A DNA stretch of 64,000 bases, taken from NCBI GenBank assembly GCA_018806915.1, contig JAGKQI010000084.1, forward strand, positions 806,001 to 870,000. The letters run 5' to 3'. This DNA is from Phytophthora colocasiae (lineage: Eukaryota; Oomycota; Peronosporomycetes; Peronosporales; Peronosporaceae). A model generated the notes under the pieces. The model searched no databases. It had not been told where the DNA came from and saw only the letters and a list, made by a program, of their open reading frames with translations. This document shows, piece by piece, positions 1 through 9,208 of the stretch (its first letter is position 1; each line of letters begins with the position of its first letter). The position numbers and the translations under genes were made by a program.

Positions 1-55
1 CGATTCCTCCTGTCCTCCTTCCCCTACGCTTCGTCTGCTTGAGCTTGGGCTCCAA

Positions 56-688
56 ATGGCGAGGTAAGAATCTTACATGTATGTACAGTATCGCCATCCT
101 CCATTTTCTCTACGTCATTTGACTCTCGCTCGGCAAAATGCCACCGTCAGGGATGCAAAGTGTGCCGTTGTTCGTCACGTCCGCGACTCTGTCGGACGTA
201 CCGCCAGCGAGTCGAACCCTTTGCTTCCTCATCAACGTTGCTCACAGTGCTGATGGGTGTCGCAGGTTGGCAGCCCCAAAGCCTTCACCACCACCAAAAA
301 GCTGCGCGTCGTTGGCGCTTTCCATCTCCTCATCCAGCACAACCGCCTCAAGGAAAATGCTCGTGCCTTCCTCCCGCCAACTGCTTGCGATTCGCAGCCT
401 GCACACACTGCAAAGGCAGAGCCGCGACATCACGTGACAACTCGGCGAAGAGCTCTCTCTCGGTTTGTCCGACAGCTTTCGCGACCTGACGAGTGCGTGC
501 CGCTCCACTACAATGCGCATGCGTATGAATCCCCTTTTGAGAGCCGGCCGATCAGGTCTCTCTGTATCGTCAGCGGCACGCGGCGGTGTCAGGAACTTCA
601 CGGAGTTCGGGCCGCGTCCAAGTGGGACTCTTGCCCAAGGACAAGGACAAACAGGTCAAGCGATACATGTATGAATGACCGCTGTTGA
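56..688 (+). CDS. Possible spliced ORF at left edge, unrecognised
   Basis: A start codon at 56 runs into a textbook donor at 64 (GCGAG|GTAAGA). Joining it to an acceptor at 273 opens a frame that stays open to 688 and begins MASPKAFTTTKKLRVV, a basic and otherwise unfamiliar protein. An alternative acceptor at 265 gives a different, shorter frame ending at 437. I recognise no family. The only positive evidence is the strong donor right after an ATG and the 139-codon open frame. The second half of the frame overlaps another candidate at 513-678, so at most one of these models can be right in full. Confidence 0.2.
513..678 (+). pseudogene. Possible small mitochondrial-type protein with a 1-nt frameshift
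   Basis: Starting at the ATG at 513 (further in-frame ATGs at 519 and 525), the first about 35 codons encode an Arg/Ser/Ala-rich, acid-poor N-terminus (MNPLLRAGRSGLSVSSAARG) that looks like a mitochondrial targeting peptide. It is followed by RNFTEFGPRPSGTL. After about position 633 the sensible continuation lies one frame over (PKDKDKQVKRYMYE, then TGA at 676-678). The run CTTGCCC at about 631-637 is the likely site of a one-base change. This could be a decayed gene, a sequencing error, or coincidence. I cannot name the protein. Confidence 0.25.
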
Positions 689-1314
689 TGCGCCCCAACA
701 CCAGCAGCATGACAGCATCGTCATCGTGAGGGACGAGCGGTAGATCCCGCCTCTTTTCGCTTGAAGTGAGCACGGTCTCCGCAAAAATTTAGCAACAGGT
801 TTCTTGGCCTTCTTGACGTGGTCACCATGGGTACGGCAGCATATCCACGCCTACATGTAGTGTCGCGGCTCCTTTCTTGCATGGGGTCAATGGCGCTGCT
901 GTCATACGCTTCGACGTTTAACATTAGCGACACGAACGCACGCCAGGCTGCTTGGTCGGTGCAAGTGTAGGTTGAGCGGGGCTGGAGATCAGCAGCCCTC
1001 CACCAAGCAAAGGCAGCATAGAAACAAGAACATTTGTGCCATCTCTCGCAGGACACTGACGTTGAGCGGCGTCGCTTGCTACGCACCCGCCGGATTCTCG
1101 CACACGTTCACCCAACTTGTCGCGGTTGTTCTGATACATCTGCGAGCGCGTCGCTATCCTTTCGGCTCTCGCAAGAATAGCGACGTGAATCATGCGTGTG
1201 AAAGTTCATCGGTTGTTTTATCTCTATTACTTACTTGGGCTTCTAAGTACTCTTTATCTACATAGCATGCAAAACTTTGTTGCAGGTATAAGTTACGGTC
1301 GCTAGCAACATGGC
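689..1314. other. Intergenic, no gene recognised
   Basis: Only short overlapping ORFs with no recognisable domain occur on either strand. The one notable item is a TACATGTA palindrome at 852-859. Confidence 0.5.
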
Positions 1315-2577
1315 TTAGCACTCGACCAGGTCGGCGAGCGGGTGTGCGTTGGAGCACTCAATTAGCAGCGCGTGGGCGAACTCCTCCAGCATGCGGCACC
1401 GCTTGTGCAGGTAGCTGAGTTCGAGGCGGTTGAACCAGCGGCTGTTAGCGTCAATAGGTTGCCACGCCACCATGGATTGTCGGAACTGGTTCGGGTCCAG
1501 TGAGCACACGAAGCGGTAGATCTCCGAGAAGCGGCGCCAGCGGCTGAAGTAGCGGCCGTCCAGCTGCATCTCGATCAGATACTCGGCGTGCTGCGCCCCG
1601 GAGCCCTTGGCCTCCACGATCCGGAAACTGCGGATCTGGATTTTGGCCGCGATATGGCGGTGCGAAGGCAGCACCCGCAGCCATGGGTACGGACTTTGGT
1701 GGTAGGGTGTGTCGTAGTCCTGGTGCAGCGGCGGGAACGTCCGGCACATGTCGAAGTTGCTCGACATCTCCCGGTTCAGCATGGGCGTCGCCAAGGACTG
1801 CATGCTCGCCGAAGCGGGGAACGTCGGTAGCGAACGTCGTGACGAGTAGAACATGTCACTGCTGCTGGCCGAGATGCCGTCGTCCGAGACGTCGTCGCCT
1901 TCGTCAAAGTCCTCGAACCAGCCCCATTCGTAGCCGGTGTCGGTTTGGGTGTCCTCCTCGTCCTCCGGCAGATATGTAGCTTCGGACGATGAAGTGAGAC
2001 GGTCCTTGGTCATCGGGTGCAACTCACTCACTGGTGACGTGAACGCTTCCTCAACGTCAACCACTTCCTTGCGACACACCGGACAGCACGTTCCCGATTG
2101 AATCCAGCGCTTAATGCACTTGGCGTGGATGAGGTGGCCGCACTCGGACAACTGCGTGTCTACATCGTCCATGAGGCACACGGGGCAGGTCGCACCTACC
2201 AGCATTCCGACGCAACGTTTGCCGCGCAGGATCTGTTCGGCGCGCGCCGTGATACGCTGTCGCCGCTGCTCGTCGTTCTCATCTGTGGGGTTGCTTCTCA
2301 CTGCGTTGGCGTCGTCCACGTCCAATACGTTTGCACTGCCACCTGTTGTCAAGAGTTCCTTGCCACGCACAGGTGAACTCAGTGGGCGTTCACTGCAGCT
2401 TTTCCTTAATGCGCGTTGCGCACCCGTGCGGCGCTTCAGTGACGCCGTGCGTGCGGCTGTACTGGTGGAAGCTTCAACCTGTTGCTGTTTGTTTGGCCAA
2501 ATCCAGGCCTGACCTAGCGTCTCGTACGTCTCGGGGTGTTCCATTCTGTTAAAAAGCGCGTCGGGTTCAATGCCCAT
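1315..2577 (-). CDS. RING-H2 zinc finger and PX domain protein (putative E3 ubiquitin ligase)
   Basis: A 420-residue single-exon protein. A RING-H2 finger lies at residues 131-168 with the C3H2C3 spacing C131-x2-C134-x11-C146-x-H148-x2-H151-x2-C154-x10-C165-x2-C168, so a ubiquitin E3 role is expected from the family. An acidic, Ser-rich linker follows (about 180-245). Residues about 305-420 look like a PX (phox) phosphoinositide-binding domain: basic strands KIQIRSF and the RWRRFSEIYRF motif that normally follows the lipid-contacting arginine. Together this suggests an E3 ligase recruited to endosomal or other phosphoinositide membranes; that localisation is inference. The N-terminus is low-complexity and basic. 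A second in-frame ATG at codon 12 could be the true start. Confidence 0.85.
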   Translation of the reverse strand: MGIEPDALFNRMEHPETYETLGQAWIWPNKQQQVEASTSTAARTASLKRRTGAQRALRKSCSERPLSSPVRGKELLTTGGSANVLDVDDANAVRSNPTDENDEQRRQRITARAEQILRGKRCVGMLVGATCPVCLMDDVDTQLSECGHLIHAKCIKRWIQSGTCCPVCRKEVVDVEEAFTSPVSELHPMTKDRLTSSSEATYLPEDEEDTQTDTGYEWGWFEDFDEGDDVSDDGISASSSDMFYSSRRSLPTFPASASMQSLATPMLNREMSSNFDMCRTFPPLHQDYDTPYHQSPYPWLRVLPSHRHIAAKIQIRSFRIVEAKGSGAQHAEYLIEMQLDGRYFSRWRRFSEIYRFVCSLDPNQFRQSMVAWQPIDANSRWFNRLELSYLHKRCRMLEEFAHALLIECSNAHPLADLVEC

Positions 2578-4311
2578 TTATCGCGGACGAGAAAGATGGG
2601 AGATAACTGCTGCTACAGCTTTTTGAGTGGCGCAGGCAGAGCAAGTTCGCGAATGGCAAGTGCATCGGCGTCGGTGCAGTTGGCAGACCGGCGAGCGACA
2701 GGCGATGGGGTAGGTTGCCGGCTGTGCATAATTGCCACCGCTGACGCCGGCGCGTGAGCTCGCTCACGGCGAAAAGCTGACGACGGGGCGAACGATTGTC
2801 GAGCGCTGCCGGCTGTACCGGCCCAGCCTATCTTTGGGCTCGAGCTGCGTTGCTGCGGTCTGCCTCCGACCGGATTCAAGGTCTCCCTATGGTCGAGTAC
2901 ATGCACTAAAAAGCTCACCTACATGAACTGCAAGCTTGCCGAAAATGGTCCCCACATCTGCTGCCGACGCGCTAAAATCGCCTTGGAGCTGGCAGCAGAT
3001 GATCAAGAGTTTGTCTATTGCTCGATTCATCGCCAGTTACGGAGCTGTCTTATGCAGGCAATCGTAAAGCACGCAAAGTCACAGTTCAGACGTAGACAAC
3101 TTCAATCACAAGGCCTCGTCTTCCCAAGCAACGTTGAAGTACTTGTTGAGAAAAACCGCTCGGATAAGCTTATCACGCCAAGTGTTAATTCAGTTTTTTT
3201 TTCTGCATGGTTTTCCGAATCTAGTGGTGCTGCTTGTCTCGTGCCGCTACCGGTTTTCTCGATGTGCCTGCGAAATGCTCGCACCACCAGACACGCCAGA
3301 GCCAGCAGTGATGCATGTTTGCACTAGAACTGCTCCACACGCTGCGACCAAACACCGACGCCACGCTAACGGACGAAACGCAGGAGACCGACACTGGGTT
3401 ACGTGCTCCCTTTCACGCGCGAGCGCACACGCAGTGTTTGCTGCATGGTACGCCAGAATCCACTGCTTCTTTCAGAACGGACGACATTGATGCCAATGGT
3501 GAAGCTAGAAAATCTCGCTTCTGGGTGCTTTCATCGTCCGAGTCGCGTCTGCCGGCGGCGCGCCTTCAAGCTCATTTGCCAGCGCTCTTTGCAGATATCA
3601 CGGCGGCGCTACTGCAACTCAGGTCCGCTCAGCCGCGATGATATTCTCCATTGCTGTAGCTCTACAGAGCTGCAGCTGCAATACCGGAGCCTTGTAGTCT
3701 CCGGCCCGTCTACTGTACATATATCGCCGGTTCAGGATGATACCGTAGATTCAACTTGTGGACGAATGCGCGTCCGCTCGTGTGGAACGCCAACGCTAGG
3801 AGAGAAGAGCACGCACGCTGCGCATGTTGAGTTGTGACTGAACGTGCGCGAGGAAACCCAAGCGAGCGTAATAGTGCAGTGGATTTTCTCCTGGCGACGG
3901 ACGTCAAACGGACGAAGGACGGACAAAACAATAGACAGGCTCGTCGGAAAGCTCCAGCATACACTTGCACGAACGGACGTCGAGGACTCGACTAGCGAGG
4001 ACTAAGTGAGCTCTGAACAGCTCAGCGCTACATGTAGTGTGGCATCAGTTCAATCAAAGAAATGAGAGCAGTAACGTCGAGTTCTTGGGTAGACGGCAGG
4101 TGGGACTGCATCTTCGCTATAGGAACGCGGACGATCGACTTCGTTCCTGGAAAGGAGCTGGCGGTGGTTCTGCCCTCGGCGACGGCACGCCGTCACCTAT
4201 GCTGGTTAGTAAGACGAGAATGGCTCCATGAAAACGGTTTTCTTCCTTCTCTCTTCCATTTGAGCACACCGAGATGCACTCGATTGCATCGAATCATCTC
4301 AAGCTGCAGCT
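2578..4311. other. 1.7-kb intergenic region, no supported gene
   Basis: Several overlapping ORFs of 60-144 codons occur on both strands (for example + 2923-3327 and + 3403-3837), but none has a recognisable domain or consistent codon use. A TACATGTA palindrome lies at 4029-4036. The region separates two minus-strand genes, so it must hold the promoter of the RING/PX gene near 2600 and the 3' end of the deaminase-fold gene. Confidence 0.5.
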
Positions 4312-6285
4312 TCACATGAGCTGGTTAATGTAGACGTTTCGACAGCGAGAGTTCTCAAACGTGACAACCCGAAACGACGGGTTCGCCTCTGCGATCTTGA
4401 CCAGCCACTCCTTGCATGCACCACACGGTGCCAGTGGGTTTCGGTCTGACGGCCCGCCTGCCCGTATGATCTCATCTACTGCCGCTTCATCGATCGAGAA
4501 CGTGCGCGGTCGCTTGGGCTTCCTTGGAGATGTCAAATTCGCGTTCTTAGTCTCCAGTCCTCGTTTCCCACGTCCTCTTCCTCGTCCTTGGCCTGCGCCG
4601 CCGATACGAGCCGCTTGCGCATTCGACGCGTCTGAATTCTTCGATGATGAGTTGCGGTCCGGCGAAGTCTGAACGGGGGCAGGACGGATCCGGACGGGCA
4701 GCACTTGAGAGTTTCCGGGCTCGATTGGATCGACTAGCTCGGCTGTTGTTGAAGTTGAAGACATTTTGTCAAACGTAGCGCCAGCGTGTGCCTCAGATGG
4801 CAGCTTATTCTTGACGTCGTCTCCCGTAGCCCCTTCCCGTTCGCTTGCAGTCGGACTGGTCAAGTTGCTGCCGGTGCCGCCTGCCGTGAGATTTAAGCCT
4901 AGCACAGCGATCATCTTCAAGGCGCGTCGAGTCAACGTCGGGTCGCTGGCAAGTGCGCTTCCAATTGCGTTGCGCTCTGCACATAAAGAACCTGTGGGCA
5001 TGGACACCTCGCAGTTCATTCCTCGTTGCACCACAATTGTAGGCCTCTCACCAGGAACGGCAGCTGGTTTCTCGATTAGAAGCACCGCAAGCACAGGTTT
5101 CCGCGACTTGCGTAACCAGAAGCCAGCCACCTCGCCTTCACCTTCAGCCGCGAGGAACTGGTCACGAAACAGCCTCATCTCACGTACAATCATCTGCGTC
5201 ATGGCGTCGGCCTTGCTTGGCGTCACCAACGGGGATGCCTCAATGTTTTCGAACGAGTGGAAGTCCACATCTGCCATGGACAGCTTGCGTTCGTGCCAGA
5301 ACGTCTTCAACTGCCAAATATGAAGGTACGATGGTCGATACATGCGCAAGGAGGCGTTTAACGCACTCAGTCGCGCTGGAGGACCGTCCGAATACGCGAT
5401 CGTCACGTGAAAATGGGATTTCCACGCCTCTCCGCACCGGTCCACGAGCGTCTCCCGATGAGCTTCCAATAACGGTCTCAGCTCGCGCGTCATGAACTGC
5501 ACATTGTCATCAAACCTAAAGATATTTGATCCGGAATGCACTTGGATCGCAGTCATATGCGGGTAGTACTGGTGCACGAATAGCACAATAAGTTGTGCCG
5601 TGATTTCCGTCGAATTGCCGCTGCGTGAATGCTCCACATTGCGTGGGATACCTGCTCCGCTGATCAAATAGACTAGTTGTCGACTGCTTTCCGACTGAAA
5701 TTCCTTAAGTACTTGCGTCCATTTTGGCAGCAGTAGGGCCACCAACGGGAAATAAACGGCAGTGATGCCCACCCGGTCCCAATGTTTCTCCACGAGTCTC
5801 GTGGTCTCCAATTCCCCCCTCAATTGGAAATCTCGCAATAATTCCTCGCTGCTAATAGGGATCGGTGCGTCTGCCAGGTTGAAGCCAATGGGCGACTGTG
5901 TATCTTGACAACGGACCTTCCAGCGCTCTCCCGGTGTGTTCCCAATGTCCAATAGACTCGGGTGCAGTAACGACGGCGTCTCCGGTCCGTCCGGGACGCT
6001 CAACACTGCGGCCGCGTGTGTGGTCTGTTGAGCCTTCCGCTTGGGGTGTCGAAGCTGCTGTACACGCTCGAGGATCTGCTGACTGGTTTGTTGGAACAGA
6101 CTGAATTTGGGGCGACCCAAAACGGACAACGGAACGGCCGCGCCGTCCACTTCCACACTGGCGGCGGGTTGTCGGGCTGTGCGTACTGTCGCGCCGTTGC
6201 TGCTGGCGACTGCGTCATCCTCGCGCAGCCACGAGAGCTCCACCACCAGGTCCGAGTGCGAGATGTTGTGCACTAGGAACTCCAT
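4312..6285 (-). CDS. Cytidine deaminase-fold protein with split catalytic domain
   Basis: A 657-residue protein. Its C-terminal third carries the two zinc motifs of the cytidine deaminase superfamily: C-A-E at residues 435-437 (GSLCAERNAIGSAL) and P-C-x2-C at 620-624 (LAPCGACKEWL). In this superfamily the first Cys and the PCxxC cysteines bind zinc and the Glu is the proton shuttle; all are present, so catalysis is plausible. In free-nucleoside deaminases the two motifs sit roughly 30-40 residues apart; here they are 184 apart, separated by a Ser/Thr-rich, disordered-looking insert with a GRGRGRGKRG stretch and a basic RKPKRPR segment that could be a nuclear signal. The first 380 residues are unrecognised; about 200-290 has alternating hydrophobic strands (QLVYLISGAG, TAQLIVLFVH) suggesting a Rossmann-like domain. 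The substrate (nucleoside or nucleic acid) cannot be decided from sequence. Confidence 0.75.
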   Translation of the reverse strand: MEFLVHNISHSDLVVELSWLREDDAVASSNGATVRTARQPAASVEVDGAAVPLSVLGRPKFSLFQQTSQQILERVQQLRHPKRKAQQTTHAAAVLSVPDGPETPSLLHPSLLDIGNTPGERWKVRCQDTQSPIGFNLADAPIPISSEELLRDFQLRGELETTRLVEKHWDRVGITAVYFPLVALLLPKWTQVLKEFQSESSRQLVYLISGAGIPRNVEHSRSGNSTEITAQLIVLFVHQYYPHMTAIQVHSGSNIFRFDDNVQFMTRELRPLLEAHRETLVDRCGEAWKSHFHVTIAYSDGPPARLSALNASLRMYRPSYLHIWQLKTFWHERKLSMADVDFHSFENIEASPLVTPSKADAMTQMIVREMRLFRDQFLAAEGEGEVAGFWLRKSRKPVLAVLLIEKPAAVPGERPTIVVQRGMNCEVSMPTGSLCAERNAIGSALASDPTLTRRALKMIAVLGLNLTAGGTGSNLTSPTASEREGATGDDVKNKLPSEAHAGATFDKMSSTSTTAELVDPIEPGNSQVLPVRIRPAPVQTSPDRNSSSKNSDASNAQAARIGGAGQGRGRGRGKRGLETKNANLTSPRKPKRPRTFSIDEAAVDEIIRAGGPSDRNPLAPCGACKEWLVKIAEANPSFRVVTFENSRCRNVYINQLM

Positions 6286-6392
6286 CGCTTGAATCTGCTA
6301 TCAAGATGGCAACTGACGTGGCGGTTTTTCGCATTCAACGACGGTCGTTGATCACGTCGACGGTGTCACTCATGGCTACACAACTTACATGG

Positions 6393-6669
6393 TACAGGTT
6401 TCCCCGCCTAATTTGCAACTGCATCAAGTAATTTACCTCGATCAGGGAGTGAAGATGCGGATGCGATTTGCTCTATCTGGTCTGCCAATGTACTGAGTTA
6501 CATGCAATCACGGGGGAAATGGGATGCACGATGAAGGTTCAAGGAAGATAATCCCTCCCAATTTTTCAGTAACTCAGTACCTGATGCATCTATGTGATAC
6601 CTGTGCAGATTTTGCATCCTGGCAGATTTTCTTGGTCCGACCCCTGCAAATTAGGCGGGGAAACCTGTA
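6393..6669. mobile_element. MITE with 25-bp perfect terminal inverted repeats
   Basis: The 25 bases at 6393-6417 (beginning TACAGGTTTCCCCGCC) are repeated in perfect inverted orientation at 6645-6669. The element is about 277 bp and has no coding capacity. The outermost bases are TA on both sides, so the boundary reads TA-CAGG...CCTG-TA. That fits a TA target-site duplication as made by Tc1/mariner-superfamily transposases, with 23-bp TIRs. It sits in the 474-bp gap between the deaminase-fold and ankyrin genes. Confidence 0.8.
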
Positions 6670-6759
6670 GTGTTAAACATGACATGTTGCTTATTATCTC
6701 CGTTGGATCTAAATTATGAGTCGCTCACTACAAATACCTTATCTGTCGTCTAACTGTCT

Positions 6760-8721
6760 TCAATCCAACAGTTCAGCTTGTCTTCGACTGGAATCCCAGC
6801 CCAGAAGGTCCGTAAGCAGCGACACCACGTCCTGTGCGACTTCCGCACCGAACTGAATCGCAGAACCGGCAGCATAGGTAGACAACGCGCCTTGGATGTC
6901 AGCCATACGACGCAGCTGATGTAACATGCGCGGGGGCATTGGTGTCCGACACTCGATCGTGAACAAGCCACGGTACTCCGAGCTGTCTCGTAGCAACCCG
7001 AGTTGACCGGTCATGTGCAACGGTCCACCACATTCCTGCTTAATATGATGCAGGCTTGGTCGCAACTCCAGACTCACACTCAACAGCACCTCGTCGAGAA
7101 TGCGGATGCCTTGCTGGACTACGCGGTTGGGCTGCGGCCCCGCTTCATAAATTAGGTAGCGGAGCTGACGGTCCCACATGCGGCACAGCGGCAGGAACAG
7201 AGCGATATTCTGCAGCAGCGGCTTGGGCAAACGCAGCGTCCGGTCCATCAGAGCATTGTACTGCTGTCGTTTCTGGTTCTTGAACGCTGGCATAAGCTCG
7301 GCACGCGATAGGACGTACAGCGTCGATAAACGCATGAGTGTGTAGCACCTCTGCCGTCGGAGGTCTTCACGCATTAACCGGAGCTGGTTCTGCACTGATA
7401 TTTTCAAGAACAAGTCCACATGTCCTCGTCGCTGGGCTGTCTCCGCCGCTGTCTTGTCCCGATCGTCCTTGAGGAAAATATCTGCGCCAGCAGTCATCAG
7501 CGCTTCTACTGCAGCTGTGTGTCCGCGCTTGGCAGCAAGCAGCAGAGCAGTACTGCCTTGTCGAGTTTGCTTGTTCACATTGGAGCCTGATTTCATGAGC
7601 GTTGTGGCGATATTCGCGTGTCCGCGCTGGGCTGCAAGCATGAGCGCCGTCATGCCTTCGTTATTGGACGCGCACGTGTCTGCGCCTTTCTCGATGAGGA
7701 ACCTGACCACAGCATCACGACCCTCTTGCGCTGCGCGCATCAGCGGAGTGGTACCCTTCTTGTTAGCGAAATTCTGGTCACCTCCGGTCTCCAGTAGCAT
7801 CTTGACAACTGGTAAATGCCCGAAGTGGGCGGCCGGAATGAGTGCCATGTTCTTCGACTCTTCGTTTGCGCCGCGCTCCAGCAAGAACCTTGTCATGTCT
7901 TCCCAGCCCTTTTGGGCCGCGAGTAGCAAAGCATAGGTGCGCTTCTCCTGCGGGAGAGAAATACAAATGAACACCCCATGCACCAACACGAAGAACAATA
8001 AATAACGTTAGAATAAAACTCTCCAACCAGCCAGCATCAAACCACGAACCGTCTTGAAGTTGACGTCGGCACCTGCATCCAGCAACATGTTGCAGAACAC
8101 CCGGTCGTTGCTGCGTACGCCGATCATGAGCAGTGTGAGCCCTGTCTCGTCCTCTGCATTGAGTAATCTGGGCATCAAAATCTCAGCGTTCCTGGCTTTC
8201 TTGACTGTCCTCATGCCCTTATGTAGCTGCTGTGTCTTCTGCTCCTTGGCCATATTAAACAGGAAGTTCTCCACATCCTCGTACACCAGCTCCACAGCCA
8301 CCGAACCTTCACACAACATAGTGCCCGACGGCTCCAATTTCACCATAGAGAGTTGCTGGAGCTCCTCGTCGTCAGTCGTTGACTCTTCAGCCGCCACAGC
8401 CACAGCCATCGGCATCGGCTCGTCCACTGCAGGCGGCAGGACGACGCTGCTACTGAGCGCTTCGAGCGCACCGGCAGCTGACAGAGCCTCCGCAGACTCT
8501 AGGGTCTCGGCTGGGGTTTGCGCGTCCAAGCGGCCTCGTGCCATGAGCAGAAAGGACGACATGGCGAGGTGTGTGCGATGATCTGGCTCCTCCTGTGGGT
8601 CTGGAGGCATGTGAACGGCAGCGAACGCCTCGGGGGCTGCAGAAGGAGCCTGATGCGCTGTAGTCTCTTCTTCAGCACGGAGACGCGCGCGCTTCCTCGG
8701 CGGAGAGAGGCCGTCGCTCAT
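6760..8721 (-). CDS. Ankyrin-repeat protein, two exons
   Basis: Join of exon 1 (8721-8050) and exon 2 (7947-6760), giving about 619 residues. The 102-nt intron (8049-7948) has GT-AG ends and is phase 0: ...DVNFKT | EKRTYALLL..., which restores an ankyrin repeat broken by the intron. The start at 8721 (MSDGLSPPRKRARL) is preferred because the longer open frame upstream reads as low-complexity UTR and the basic RKRAR start resembles a nuclear signal. Five or so ankyrin repeats run through the join (ETGLTLLMIGVRSNDR, TTPLMRAAQEGRDAVV, MTALMLAAQRGHANIA, STALLLAAKRGHTAAV). The about 220 residues after them are unrecognised. Ankyrin repeats mediate protein binding; no partner can be named. It is divergent from the channel gene at 9209. 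Confidence 0.85.
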
Positions 8722-9208
8722 GGAACAGCCTTTAGGGACTTGGTCTCTTTTAGGGGGGTGAAGAGTGTGTGTAAGAAGGAGAGAGTGACGGTCACAAGTG
8801 CACGCTAATTCTCTTCGTCGCTTGTTGGTTCTTTCTCTTTTGTAGGAAGGGGGAAAAAAGTCTAGAAATAAAGGAGGATTCGGATTTTTAGATTTTAATT
8901 CACTGGATGTTTGTATGCAGTTGAGAAATTTTAGATTTTTTTTTCTTAGACGCGTGTCTTGCAACATGAGGTCCTCCTATGGATATACTACTGTAGTATG
9001 TCGAAGCACTACGATCCTGGCTCGTTACCTCCTTCTTGGCAGCTCCATGTACATGTACTAGTACTATATCCCTCATGTCCCTAAATGTATCTTCAGCAGC
9101 TCACTGAAGTCCACGTGATTGTTTGGTAAGTTGAAGTGACCATCACTCCTGTTATTATCTTTAGGTCGGTGGTTAACTTTAAGCAGAGTTATTTACTACG
9201 TAGTCTTC
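8722..9208. promoter_or_regulatory. Bidirectional promoter region between ankyrin and channel genes
   Basis: These 487 bp separate two divergent start codons and must carry the regulatory DNA of both. The sequence is AT-rich near 8840-8960 and has a TACATGTA palindrome at 9050-9057. I found no convincing oomycete initiator element next to either start. Confidence 0.4.

Noticed and set aside
2923..3837. Overlapping plus-strand ORFs of 134 and 144 codons
   Set aside because: Different frames, no domain, Cys/His/Arg-rich composition typical of chance frames, and no plausible splice linking them.
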